Both the position numbers and the translations under genes were made by a program. From positions 117,617 through 181,616 of the forward strand of contig NZ_FOWK01000007.1 in assembly GCF_900115435.1 (NCBI RefSeq): a DNA stretch of 64,000 nt, in the 5' to 3' direction. Shown in pieces: positions 44,327-53,444 of this stretch. The stretch is from Prevotella sp. tf2-5 (lineage in GTDB: Bacteria > Bacteroidota > Bacteroidia > Bacteroidales > Bacteroidaceae). The notes under the pieces were generated by a model, which was not told the origin of the DNA, did not search any database, and saw nothing but the letters and a program-made list of their open reading frames with translations. Positions within the stretch are counted from its first letter, which is position 1; the number at the start of each line of letters is the position of its first letter.

Positions 44327-47233
44327 TTAATATCCAAAAATTTCCTCTAAGGTAAGCCGCTTTACGGGAGCAATCCTCTCCAGCGACTTCATATCCAGTT
44401 CCTTCTCGTCACCCAACAAGAGGTAACGATAGGGCTTGCGTGCTATCTGTTGCTGTTCGAAACGGACAATATCCTGTAACGTCACGTCCTTCAGGTCACG
44501 GAATATCTTCTCATTAATATCATAGTCATAACCCAGTTTCTGCATCGTGAGGTAACGACTGATAGTATTAAACTTCGTCGTACGCTGACTTGCCATCTGT
44601 TTGATGACAGCCTCCTTGGCAATCTGGAAAGCTGCCTCACTCTGTGGAATGGTATCCAAGATACAATGGAAATGGTTGACGCAGTCCATCATCTTGTCAT
44701 TCTGGGTAATGATATGGGTAAAGAAGAACTCACTCTGTCCTTTCCTCTCAGGACGGAAATAACGGGCAGAGGCATTATAGGCGAGACCGCGAGCCTCACG
44801 CATCTCCTGGAACACGATACCGTTCATGCCACCACCATAATACTCGTTGAATATGGTAATCGTGGCTGCCTCGTCCAGACGGAAGGCACGTCCTTCATTA
44901 TGGAACATACGCATATAGATATTCTTCGCGTCATAGGGAGCAATCCATATCTCATCCTTCGGAGTCTGTTCGGCTGTGAAGGGTTTGCCCTTAGGAACAG
45001 GCAACAGTGCCTTGGGAGTTTGGTGCTCCTTGGTAATCATGTCAGAGAGTGCCTTTTCGGAGAGAGGACCATAATAGAGTACGCGGTGCTCCAAAGTGCT
45101 GAGGTTCTTCAACAGGTCGAGCAACTGCTGCGGGTCAGTCTCACGTAACTGTTTCTCTGTCATGTCGTCACGACGGATATTATGAGACCCATAGACTCCA
45201 TAGTGATACAGATAGTCGAAGCAGGTACGCTGGTCTTTTTTCCTGTCATCACGAGCCTTCAGTGTCAGGTCTATAAACTGGTCATAGGATGTCTTGTCTG
45301 CCTTGGCATGGTGTAACACCTTCTCCAACAACTGAAGGGCTGGCTGCATATTCTCCGAGAGACCGCTCAGTGTGACATTCACACAATCCGCATTAGAATG
45401 GATGGAATAGTTACAAGCAAGTTGATAGAACTGCTGTTTGATATCAGCGGCACTCAACTGGTCCGTACCCACATAGTCGAGATAATCCGTGGCAACACTG
45501 TAGCGGTTGTCATCCTGATGACCGAACTCATAGCGGAACACTAAGGTGAAGAGATCATTATCCTTATTCTGCTTATAGATGACAGGGAGTTTCTTCTTCG
45601 TCTCCGTCAGAGTGATATCCTTCTTGAAATCCACAAAGACTGGTTGGATAGGTTCCACCTTTGAGTTCTGGATATCCTTCACGAACTGACTGACCATATC
45701 ACGGTTGGCAGGGATCGGTGTGATAGCGGGTTTGTCGATCTTCTTCTGTGTAGAGTCGACACCCTGTGCCTTGAAGATCGTAACATAGCCATCCGTGAAG
45801 AAGCGGTTGGCAAAGTCCGTCATCTGCTGTTTGGTCATCTTAGAGACTCTGTCGAGTTCTCCCACTTCCTGTTCCCAGGAGATACCATTAATGAAAGCTC
45901 CCATTTGCAGGCGGACCCTCCAAAGGTTATTGTCAAGTCCTTTCTGCCACGTCAGCTTCCTGTTATTGATAACAGAGGGTATCAGGTCATCCGAGAAGTT
46001 TCCTTTCTTCATCTTGTCAATCTCCTCAATCATGAGGTTTCTCACCTCCTCCAGAGACTGTCCCGGCTTCGGCATTCCCACGAGGAAAAACAAGGAGTAA
46101 TCCTGCATCGGCATCATACCTGCCTGTGCCACCTGTACTTTCATCGACTGATTCAGTCCCAGGTCGAAAATTCCCGCCTTGCCATTGGACAGCATCTCCT
46201 CTATCACCCCTAAAGTGTCACACTGCAAATCAGAGGCTTTCTTACCTAGCCATCCTACCCATACCTCCTCTGCCTGTTGTCCGATAACAGTCGTATCGAC
46301 AGAAGCCGTCAAAGATTTTTGCTCTGGAAAGACAGGTTGGCTGACATCAGAAGCTGGTTTCCAGTTGCCAAAATACTGATCGATCACAGCAACCGTCTTG
46401 TCAGGGTCGAAGTCACCTGCCATGCAGATGGCTACATTATTAGGGACATACCACTTATTGAAGTAGTTCTTAATATTGACGATAGAGGGGTTCTTCAGAT
46501 GTTCCTGCGTACCTATCGTAGTCTGGGTACCATAGGGATGCGTGGGAGTCAGTTTCTCCCCCATTGCCTTCCATACCTTGTCACCATCGTCACTCAAGTA
46601 GATGTTATACTCCTCATAGACAGCCTCCAGCTCTGTATGGAAACCACGGATCACCATGTTCTGGAAGCGGTCCGCCTGTATCTTCGCCCAGTTCTCTATC
46701 TCGTTGGAGGGGATGTCCTCTGTATAACATGTCACATCATTACTCGTGAAGGCATTCGTACCCTGGGCACCAATCGCCGCCATCAGCTTGTCATACTCGT
46801 TGGGAATGAAATACTGGGCGGCGAGCTGGCTTACACTGTCTATCTCATGATACGCCTGCCTACGCTGCTCAGGATCCGTCAGTTTGCGATATACCTCATA
46901 GCGCTGGGTAATCTCATCTAACAACGGAGCCTCAGCAACAGGATTATTCGTACCAAACTGTTTGGTACCTTTGAACATCAGATGTTCCAGGTAATGGGCA
47001 AGACCCGTCGTCTCCGCTGGGTCGTTCTTTGAACCAGTACGCACGGCAATATACGTCTGGATGCGCGGTTTCTCCTTGTTAACACTCAGATATACCTTCA
47101 GACCATTGTCCAAGGTATAGATACGTGTCTTAGTCAGATCACCATTGACGGTCTGATACTGATAGTCCCTTGCCTGTGCATTCATCCCGAGCACAATAAG
47201 ACAACTTGTTAGAATGAGTTTCAGTTTCATCAT
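44327..47233 (-). CDS. secreted M16-family zinc peptidase (pitrilysin type)
   Basis: The 968-residue protein has a signal peptide (to NAQA) and the M16 double-module layout. The inverted zinc motif is HYLEH (His80, Glu83, His84) in GLAHYLEHLMFKGT, with the distal glutamate in ELEAVYEEYNIY. AFTSNDVTCYTEDIPSNEIE and MAGDFDPDKTVAVIDQYFG belong to the active half. The second half (about 530-960) is the inactive partner, containing GGGMNGIVFQEMREARGLAYN. These peptidases degrade peptides of moderate length in a closed chamber, here in the periplasm. The gene is part of a minus-strand run downstream of the DUF4954 gene. A second Met at residue 2 is an equal start candidate. Confidence 0.93.
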   Translation of the reverse strand: MMKLKLILTSCLIVLGMNAQARDYQYQTVNGDLTKTRIYTLDNGLKVYLSVNKEKPRIQTYIAVRTGSKNDPAETTGLAHYLEHLMFKGTKQFGTNNPVAEAPLLDEITQRYEVYRKLTDPEQRRQAYHEIDSVSQLAAQYFIPNEYDKLMAAIGAQGTNAFTSNDVTCYTEDIPSNEIENWAKIQADRFQNMVIRGFHTELEAVYEEYNIYLSDDGDKVWKAMGEKLTPTHPYGTQTTIGTQEHLKNPSIVNIKNYFNKWYVPNNVAICMAGDFDPDKTVAVIDQYFGNWKPASDVSQPVFPEQKSLTASVDTTVIGQQAEEVWVGWLGKKASDLQCDTLGVIEEMLSNGKAGIFDLGLNQSMKVQVAQAGMMPMQDYSLFFLVGMPKPGQSLEEVRNLMIEEIDKMKKGNFSDDLIPSVINNRKLTWQKGLDNNLWRVRLQMGAFINGISWEQEVGELDRVSKMTKQQMTDFANRFFTDGYVTIFKAQGVDSTQKKIDKPAITPIPANRDMVSQFVKDIQNSKVEPIQPVFVDFKKDITLTETKKKLPVIYKQNKDNDLFTLVFRYEFGHQDDNRYSVATDYLDYVGTDQLSAADIKQQFYQLACNYSIHSNADCVNVTLSGLSENMQPALQLLEKVLHHAKADKTSYDQFIDLTLKARDDRKKDQRTCFDYLYHYGVYGSHNIRRDDMTEKQLRETDPQQLLDLLKNLSTLEHRVLYYGPLSEKALSDMITKEHQTPKALLPVPKGKPFTAEQTPKDEIWIAPYDAKNIYMRMFHNEGRAFRLDEAATITIFNEYYGGGMNGIVFQEMREARGLAYNASARYFRPERKGQSEFFFTHIITQNDKMMDCVNHFHCILDTIPQSEAAFQIAKEAVIKQMASQRTTKFNTISRYLTMQKLGYDYDINEKIFRDLKDVTLQDIVRFEQQQIARKPYRYLLLGDEKELDMKSLERIAPVKRLTLEEIFGY

Positions 47234-47263
47234 TATTTCAATCTTTCATTTTTTATATCTCAA

Positions 47264-49117
47264 CTATTCCTCATAGTCTATTTCATGATCGAGCTTCGAG
47301 ATGAAGTCGTCGAATACATCCTGCTCCACGTCACCCATAGCGAACTCCTTTTCCGCATCCTTGCGGATCTCGGCAATCCAGGCACGACGGGCACGGACGT
47401 AATCCTCACGGATCCGCTGCATGGCAGGTTCTGTCAATTCCTCCAGACCATAGTAGTCAAGAATCATCCGATAGGTCCATGTCCACTGGTACTCCCGATA
47501 GTGGCTGTCAATCTCCCTGAAGCGGTTCAGGATATCCTTGATACTCTCGATATTGCCACTCTTGATGTCGTCTATCAGTCGCTGCTCCTCTGAGGCAGGC
47601 AGTAACAATCCAGACAAGTCGTTCCAGTCGCCCTCTCCAATGGTAGAGGCAGGCTTACCCAAGAACCCACCCTTGACGGCACGCTTCAAGACAGCACCCA
47701 TATAGATACGCAGGGCGATGTCATAGTATTTGATACCTTTCCGCAAGGATGACGCATTGATGATATACTCATGGTAATTATAAGATGACACGTTATCACC
47801 ACCAGCCAGACGCAAAGCCTCCAGGATTTTCTTACCCTGCACGATCTCTCCCACTGTGAAGGGAGAGAGCCAGTCGAAGTTGATGATACTCTTCCTGCTG
47901 GAAGGAGCACGACGGTCACGTTTAGGCCATTTCTTGATGTCACGATAGAGTCCTACCGTTGTGATGTTACGACCAGGGACGATATACATCGTCTCCCCAT
48001 ATGCCATCAGATAGGCAAAGGGCAGACAGCGCATATCGGGATGGTTCATCAGTTTGCCGAAGCAGACAGAGAAAGCACCGATCTTCGCAGGCATCAGCAC
48101 ATAGGCGCCACTTGCGGTCTTAGAGCCACGCTCCAGCACACCATAGTGCATCGGTCCCATCTTATAGGCATGATTCGAGAAGTTGGTGTTCGAACCAGCA
48201 TTATAGAACGAGTACTCGCCACCTATCAGCAGACTTGACTTGTGGTGGGAGGCGGAGAATGGTCCGCAGAAGGCAGCACAAGCCTCACCATTCGCCATGA
48301 ACGAGTTGGCGAAGAACACACTCGCCTCTGCCGTGAAACCATTGGTGATCTGACAAGCCTCCCCTACGAAACAGTCCTGCATCTTCACAGAGTTTGTGAT
48401 AGAACAACCATTCGAGATAATAGAGTTCTCACAGATAACACCCGTTCCGATATATACAGAGGCATCCTTCGACGACATGATGGTACAGTCGCTCAGTCGA
48501 GCTGCCCCATTCACCTCACAGTCGTCCTTGATGACGGTATTGGTAATCTCCTTGGTATTGATGATCTTCACCCCGTTTCCGATGGTGCCGCGCTCTGGCA
48601 ACGTGAAACGGATCTCCTCATTCACCAAACGAGTGATGTTGTCGCGCAGACTCTTGTCCCTGAAATGCTTCACCATCAAGGCAGCCAGTTGTGAGTTGAG
48701 GTCATGGAAAAGGATGACGTTACCATCTCCCATCTCGTTGAGTACAGAGACGACATGTCCCTCTCCATAGGTGGCACCCTCCGTCGTCTCCAGTGTACAG
48801 ATATTGGAGATATAGCAGTCATCACCAATGGTATAGTTATTGATGAAGTTACCGATCTTCTCTATCAGACAGTCGTTTCCCACTGTCACGTTACGCAGGG
48901 TAGCATCATTGATACCCGCATGCTTGGTGAAACCTTTGGTCACCTCCACCTGTTTGTCGAAGGAGCCCAAACGGATATCGCCATAGAATACTACACGATG
49001 GAACCCATAGGGCTTAAACGTATCCGCCACCATTACTCGGTCCCAGTCCTCTGCCCAGCAGCTGTTACGCTCGAGCACTTCAATTTCCTCTTGTGTCAGT
49101 TGTCTGTAATCTCTCAT
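47264..49117 (-). CDS. DUF4954 protein (left-handed beta-helix)
   Basis: The 617-residue cytoplasmic protein has no signal peptide. Its first half carries hexapeptide-type repeats (DATLRNVTVGNDCLIEKIG, NNYTIGDDCYISN, ASVYIGTGVICENSIISNGC), which form a left-handed beta-helix like that of sugar-nucleotide acyl- and nucleotidyltransferases. The second half is alpha-rich and contains DIALRIYMGAVLKRAV. I know the family as DUF4954, common in Bacteroidetes; its reaction is not established to my knowledge. It starts 22 bp downstream of hflX and is followed by the M16 gene. The fold suggests nucleotide-sugar chemistry, but no catalytic motif can be named. Confidence 0.85.
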   Translation of the reverse strand: MRDYRQLTQEEIEVLERNSCWAEDWDRVMVADTFKPYGFHRVVFYGDIRLGSFDKQVEVTKGFTKHAGINDATLRNVTVGNDCLIEKIGNFINNYTIGDDCYISNICTLETTEGATYGEGHVVSVLNEMGDGNVILFHDLNSQLAALMVKHFRDKSLRDNITRLVNEEIRFTLPERGTIGNGVKIINTKEITNTVIKDDCEVNGAARLSDCTIMSSKDASVYIGTGVICENSIISNGCSITNSVKMQDCFVGEACQITNGFTAEASVFFANSFMANGEACAAFCGPFSASHHKSSLLIGGEYSFYNAGSNTNFSNHAYKMGPMHYGVLERGSKTASGAYVLMPAKIGAFSVCFGKLMNHPDMRCLPFAYLMAYGETMYIVPGRNITTVGLYRDIKKWPKRDRRAPSSRKSIINFDWLSPFTVGEIVQGKKILEALRLAGGDNVSSYNYHEYIINASSLRKGIKYYDIALRIYMGAVLKRAVKGGFLGKPASTIGEGDWNDLSGLLLPASEEQRLIDDIKSGNIESIKDILNRFREIDSHYREYQWTWTYRMILDYYGLEELTEPAMQRIREDYVRARRAWIAEIRKDAEKEFAMGDVEQDVFDDFISKLDHEIDYEE

Positions 49118-49139
49118 AAGTATATATGTGTTGTGTAAG

Positions 49140-50474
49140 TTATTCTTCTACTGTATACAGAAAGTCGTTATACGGATATTTCTGTACGTGGAGCTCACGT
49201 ACCCTGTTATAAAGTATCTCGCGCAACTCGTCGATATTCTCTTTCTTCTTAGCGGAGATAAAGAGACAGTCGCTCCACTCTCCCCTCTCCTCACTTCTCT
49301 CTCCTCTCATCTTCGCCATCCATGTCTTCTTCAACTCGTCAAGAGAGATATTCTCCTTGGTTGGTGCCGTGAGGTCATCCTCGTCCTGTGGGGTCCACTT
49401 ATAGGCATCTATCTTATTGAATACCAACATCGAGGGTTTGTCGGCACAGCCGAGGTCAGCAAGGGTCTTCTCCACCACCTTGATCTGTTCCTCGAAATCA
49501 GGATGTGAGATATCTACCACATGCACCAGCAGGTCTGCCTCCCTCACTTCATCAAGGGTCGACTTAAACGACTCCACCAGGTCAGAGGGCAGCTTGCGGA
49601 TAAATCCAACAGTATCGGCAAGGAGGAAGGGCAAGTTGTCGATGACCATCTTACGTACGGTAGTGTCAAGGGTGGCGAAGAGTTTGTTCTCCGCAAAGAC
49701 ATCACTTTTGGCAAGCAGGTTCATCATCGTCGACTTACCCACATTGGTATATCCCACGAGGGCGACACGAATCAAGCGACCACGGTTCTTACGCTGCGTC
49801 GTCTTCTGCTTGTCAATCTCCAAAAGGCGTTCTTTCAGTAAGGTGATACGATGGAGGATGATACGACGGTCCATCTCCAACTGGGTCTCACCAGGTCCGC
49901 GAAGACCTACCGAGCCTTTTCCGCCACCAGAGCCAGAACCACCGCCCTGACGCTCCAAGTGGGTCCACAGTCGTTGCAGACGGGGGAGCATATAACGATA
50001 CTGTGCCAACTCGACTTGTGTCTTTGCCTCGGCTGTCTGGGCACGCATGGCAAAGATATCGAGGATCAACGAGGTTCGGTCGAGAATCTTTACTTTCAAC
50101 TCAGCCTCGATATTACGGATCTGCTTAGCACTTAGCTCGTCATCGAAGATGACCATACCTACCGGTTGAGGAGTTTCCCCCTGCCCCTCCAAAGGAAGGG
50201 GTGAGCCAGCATCAAGCCACTCTTCGTAAGCATCTTCGCATTCTTTGATATATTGTTTGATCTCTTCGAGCTTTCCCTTACCCACATAAGTCACCTGACT
50301 AGGACCCTGTACCTTCTGCGTGAAACGTTTGACTGTCACAGCACCAGCGGTATCGGCAAGAAACTCCAACTCATCGAGATATTCCTTGGTCTTCGCCTCG
50401 TCCTGCTCCTGGGTAATCAGTCCCACCAGCACAGCCGTCTCGGCTTTGACCTCAGATATTACGAATTCTTTCAT
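49140..50474 (-). CDS. hflX: GTPase HflX
   Basis: HflX is a translational GTPase that splits stalled 70S ribosomes under stress. The 444-residue protein has the HflX N-terminal domain (VTYVGKGKLEEI, VIFDDELSAKQIRNIE), the glycine-rich joint (GGGSGSGGGKG), and RGPGETQLEMDRR. The G1 motif is GYTNVGKS (241-248), G3 lies in LLADTVGFI, and NKID is G4. Two insertions break the usual alignment. One is about residues 83-105 (AYEEWLDAGSPLPLEGQG and onwards) and contains a palindromic DNA element. The other is about residues 389-401 (RGERSEERGEW), which is purine-rich. Both keep the frame and avoid catalytic motifs. It is the first gene of a minus-strand run. Confidence 0.96.
   Translation of the reverse strand: MKEFVISEVKAETAVLVGLITQEQDEAKTKEYLDELEFLADTAGAVTVKRFTQKVQGPSQVTYVGKGKLEEIKQYIKECEDAYEEWLDAGSPLPLEGQGETPQPVGMVIFDDELSAKQIRNIEAELKVKILDRTSLILDIFAMRAQTAEAKTQVELAQYRYMLPRLQRLWTHLERQGGGSGSGGGKGSVGLRGPGETQLEMDRRIILHRITLLKERLLEIDKQKTTQRKNRGRLIRVALVGYTNVGKSTMMNLLAKSDVFAENKLFATLDTTVRKMVIDNLPFLLADTVGFIRKLPSDLVESFKSTLDEVREADLLVHVVDISHPDFEEQIKVVEKTLADLGCADKPSMLVFNKIDAYKWTPQDEDDLTAPTKENISLDELKKTWMAKMRGERSEERGEWSDCLFISAKKKENIDELREILYNRVRELHVQKYPYNDFLYTVEE
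49272..49310. repeat. purine-rich low-complexity insertion in hflX
   Basis: The plus strand is almost pure pyrimidine (CTCTCCCCTCTCCTCACTTC and onwards). It encodes a charged Arg/Glu/Ser loop (RGERSEERGEW) between the GTPase strand and the FISAK motif. The reading frame is intact. Confidence 0.6.
50184..50201. repeat. imperfect palindrome inside hflX
   Basis: CCCCTCC and GGAAGGGG flank AAA, giving an imperfect hairpin. It sits in the centre of the first in-frame insertion of HflX (coding 50160-50228). It resembles a small palindromic repetitive element more than ordinary coding sequence. Confidence 0.5.
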
Positions 50475-50494
50475 ACCTTTATATAAATATGTGG

Positions 50495-50502
50495 CAAAGG
50501 TA
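50495..50502 (-). promoter_or_regulatory. -7 promoter element of the hflX operon
   Basis: The minus strand reads TACCTTTG, an exact -7 consensus, 21 bp upstream of the hflX start codon. I see no exact TTTG -33 box. Confidence 0.55.
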
Positions 50503-50545
50503 CAAAAAAATTACATATTACATACTTATTTTATCAGATTTTTAT

Positions 50546-50553
50546 TATCTTTG
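50546..50553 (+). promoter_or_regulatory. -7 promoter element of nagB
   Basis: TATCTTTG matches the -7 consensus and lies 35 bp upstream of the nagB ATG. The -33 region is AT-rich without an exact TTTG. Confidence 0.55.
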
Positions 50554-50588
50554 TCGCCACAAATAGACACAACTTAATTTATAATCTT

Positions 50589-51383
50589 ATGAGAGTAATT
50601 ATTGAAGCTGACTATCAGAAAATGTCGCAATGGGCTGCAGAACACGTTATTGAGCGTATCAACGCTTTCCAGCCCACCAAGGAGAAACCATTTGTATTGG
50701 GCCTTCCTACCGGTTCTTCACCTGAGGGCATGTATGCTTGTTTGGTAAAGGCTAACAAGGAGGGTCGTGTGTCCTTCAAGAACGTGCTGACGTTCAATAT
50801 GGACGAGTATGTCAATCTGCCTGAGGACCACCCTGAGAGTTACCACTCTTTCATGGCTCGCAACCTGTTCGACCACATCAACTGCCCTAAGGAGAACATC
50901 CATATCCTCAACGGTAATGCCAAGGACCTCGCTGCTGAGTGTGCACATTATGAGGAGATGATCAAGGAGGCTGGTGGCATCGACCTCTTCATCGGAGGTA
51001 TCGGTCCTGACGGACATATCGCCTTCAACGAGCCGTATTCAAGTCTGACCAGCCGCACCCGTGTGAAGACACTGACCACAGACACCATCATCGCCAATTC
51101 TCGTTTCTTCGACAATGACGTGAACAAGGTGCCCAAGCTTGCCCTCACCGTTGGTGTAGGTACGGTGATGGACGCCAAGGAGGTGATGATTCTCGTCAAC
51201 GGACACCATAAGGCTCGTGCCCTGAAGGCTGCCATCGAGGGTGCCGTCACCCATGAGTGGACCATCTCCGCACTCCAGATGCACCAGCATGGCATCATCG
51301 TCGCCGACGAGCCTGCCACTGACGAACTGAAGGTTGCTACCTACAAGTACTTCAAGGATATCGAGAAGGATAACTTGCTGTAA
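50589..51383 (+). CDS. nagB: glucosamine-6-phosphate deaminase NagB
   Basis: NagB converts glucosamine-6-phosphate to fructose-6-phosphate and ammonia, linking amino-sugar catabolism to glycolysis. All catalytic residues stand at the E. coli positions: Asp72 in FNMDEY, and Asp141, His143 and Glu148 in [11 protein letters not shown]. The allosteric GlcNAc-6-P contacts Arg158 and Lys160 ([10 protein letters not shown]) are also kept, so allosteric control is likely. [12 protein letters not shown] binds phosphate. At 264 residues it is of normal length. No nagA or transporter is next to it; it has its own promoter and terminator. Confidence 0.97.
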   Translation: MRVIIEADYQKMSQWAAEHVIERINAFQPTKEKPFVLGLPTGSSPEGMYACLVKANKEGRVSFKNVLTFNMDEYVNLPEDHPESYHSFMARNLFDHINCPKENIHILNGNAKDLAAECAHYEEMIKEAGGIDLFIGGIGPDGHIAFNEPYSSLTSRTRVKTLTTDTIIANSRFFDNDVNKVPKLALTVGVGTVMDAKEVMILVNGHHKARALKAAIEGAVTHEWTISALQMHQHGIIVADEPATDELKVATYKYFKDIEKDNLL

Positions 51384-51405
51384 GCAACGTCTTATGTAGA
51401 AATAG

Positions 51406-51439
51406 AAAGAGGGTGTGTCTCAAGAGGCGCGCCCTCTTT
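51406..51439 (+). terminator. terminator of nagB
   Basis: The left arm 51406-51419 (AAAGAGGGTGTGTC) pairs with 51426-51439 (GGCGCGCCCTCTTT) over 14 bp, with some G-T pairs and a 6-nt loop. No long T run follows, so strength is uncertain. Confidence 0.65.
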
Positions 51440-51458
51440 ACAAAATCAATAGGTTAAA

Positions 51459-53402
51459 ATGATGAGAACAAGACTATTATTACTATTAGCATGCTGTCCA
51501 CTGATGATGATGGCGGAAAGCAGGAAAGTAAGCTCACCAGACGGCAAAATGGTCGTAGAGGTGAAAGTAGAGAACGGTAAAGCGACATATACTGTTCAAT
51601 ATGACGGTGTCGAGATGCTGCAAAAGTCACGACTCGGAATCGAGACTAACGTCGGCGACTTCACAAAAGACCTTTCTTTCGTGGGATCGAAAGAAGGAGT
51701 GATAGAGCAATCGTACGATCTCTCACGCTCCAAGACCTCACATGTCGACTTCAAGGCTAACCGTCTTGACATCACAGTGGCTAACACCCAGAAGCATCAG
51801 ATGATAATAACCTTCCTCGTCAAGAACAATGACATTGCCTTCCAGTACACCATCCAGCGACAGGAAGACAATGAGACCAGAAGTGCGGTCGTCAAAGAGG
51901 AGAAGACCTCCTTCCGTCTGCCAGAGGGTACAACGACTTTCATCTCCCCACAAAGTCACCCTATGATTGGCTTTGCTCGTACGAAGCCTAGCTATGAAGA
52001 GGTCTACTCGAATGACGCACCCATGGCTCAGAAGTCGTTCTATGGTCATGGCTATGTGTTCCCTGCCCTCTTCCATGCAGGTGACAAAGGCTGGGTTCTC
52101 ATCAGTGAGACGGGTGTCACCTCTGCTTTCGTGGGCTCTCATCTGAGTGATTATGACAAAGAGGACGGCTATACCATCGAGTATCCCATGAAGGGTGAGA
52201 ACAATGGAATCGGAACGACCTCAGCAGGTATCCCCCTGCCAGGCAGTACTCCTTGGCGCACCATCACCATTGGTAAAGACCTGGGACCTATTGTCGAGAC
52301 GACCATTCCCTTCGACCCCCTATCCCCACTCTATGCACCCTCACAGGATTACAAGCCAGGTCGCTATACGTGGAGCTGGCTCATCTGGCAGGATCAGAGT
52401 TGTAACTACGATGACCAGGTGACCTTCATCGACTTGGCAGCAAAGATGGGCTATGAGTATTGCCTCGTGGATGCCTGGTGGGATACGAACATCGGACGAG
52501 AGAAAGTTGCAGAACTATCAAGATACGCCCAGTCGAAGGGAGTGAGTCTGCTGCTGTGGTATAACTCCAATGGGTATGAGAATGATGCGCCACAAGGTCC
52601 TTTCAATGGAATGAACACTAGCATCAACCGTCATCGTGAGATGGCATGGATGAAGAGCATTGGCGTGAAGGGTATCAAGGTTGACTTCTTCGGAGGTGAC
52701 AAGCAACAGACGATGCAACTTTATGAGGATATCCTCAGCGATGCCAACCACTACGGGCTGCAGTGTATCTTCCATGGTTGTACGCTGCCTCGCGGATGGG
52801 AGAAGATGTATCCCAACTATGTGGCAAGCGAGGCTGTTCTCGCCTCTGAGAATGTGTTCTTCGACCCGAATGCCGCTATCCGTGAGCCCTTCGACCTCAC
52901 ATTACATCCATTCTGTCGTAATACCGTTGGCTCAATGGACTGGGGAGGTACTATCATGAACCGTTTTATGAGTAAGGACAACAAGAGTCGTCACAGTCGT
53001 AAGACGACGGACATGTTTGAGATTGCCTGTGCGATTACCGTCCAGACTTCTGTCCAGTGTATGGCAATACAACCTAACAACCTGCAGGAACTGCCTCAGG
53101 CAGAGCTGGATCTGATGAAGTCGCTACCCACCACATGGGATGAGACACGCTATATTGACGGATACCCTGGCAAATTTGTTGTTCTCGCCCGTCGTCATGG
53201 CAACCAATGGTATATCGCTGGTCTGAATGCGGAGAAAGAAGCAAAGAAACTGACCCTTCAGTTGCCGATGCTGACGGGACAGACCATCAGCTACTACACG
53301 GACAATGCGGAGGGGTATGCGGAACTCAAGACGCTGACAGTGGATAAGAAAGGACAGGCTAAAGTAGTGATACAACCTAACGGGGGTATCATCCTGCAAT
53401 GA
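51459..53402 (+). CDS. GH97 glycosidase, probably a retaining alpha-galactosidase
   Basis: The 647-residue GH97 enzyme has a signal peptide (to MMAE), an N-terminal beta-super-sandwich and a TIM barrel. WSWLIWQDQSCNYDDQ, YCLVDAWWDTN and LLLWYNSNGYEND are typical. GH97 has inverting alpha-glucosidases (SusB) and retaining alpha-galactosidases. The retaining type has an Asp nucleophile where SusB has Gly. Here GIKVDFFGGD supplies Asp409. Glu464 (ASEAVLASENVFF), 55 residues later, falls exactly where the acid/base is spaced in B. thetaiotaomicron BtGal97b (Asp415/Glu470). I therefore infer retaining alpha-galactosidase activity. It would complement the GH27 enzyme. No SusC/D genes accompany it. 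Confidence 0.9.
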   Translation: MMRTRLLLLLACCPLMMMAESRKVSSPDGKMVVEVKVENGKATYTVQYDGVEMLQKSRLGIETNVGDFTKDLSFVGSKEGVIEQSYDLSRSKTSHVDFKANRLDITVANTQKHQMIITFLVKNNDIAFQYTIQRQEDNETRSAVVKEEKTSFRLPEGTTTFISPQSHPMIGFARTKPSYEEVYSNDAPMAQKSFYGHGYVFPALFHAGDKGWVLISETGVTSAFVGSHLSDYDKEDGYTIEYPMKGENNGIGTTSAGIPLPGSTPWRTITIGKDLGPIVETTIPFDPLSPLYAPSQDYKPGRYTWSWLIWQDQSCNYDDQVTFIDLAAKMGYEYCLVDAWWDTNIGREKVAELSRYAQSKGVSLLLWYNSNGYENDAPQGPFNGMNTSINRHREMAWMKSIGVKGIKVDFFGGDKQQTMQLYEDILSDANHYGLQCIFHGCTLPRGWEKMYPNYVASEAVLASENVFFDPNAAIREPFDLTLHPFCRNTVGSMDWGGTIMNRFMSKDNKSRHSRKTTDMFEIACAITVQTSVQCMAIQPNNLQELPQAELDLMKSLPTTWDETRYIDGYPGKFVVLARRHGNQWYIAGLNAEKEAKKLTLQLPMLTGQTISYYTDNAEGYAELKTLTVDKKGQAKVVIQPNGGIILQ

Positions 53403-53403
53403 A

Positions 53404-53438
53404 AAATAAAAGGACAGCCTCACGCTGTCCTTTTATTT
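53404..53438. terminator. bidirectional terminator between GH97 and dnaA
   Basis: AAATAAAAGGACAGC and GCTGTCCTTTTATTT form a perfect 15-bp stem around CTCAC. Its T- and A-rich outer ends suit termination from both sides of this convergent pair. Confidence 0.9.
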
Positions 53439-53444
53439 CATTAT

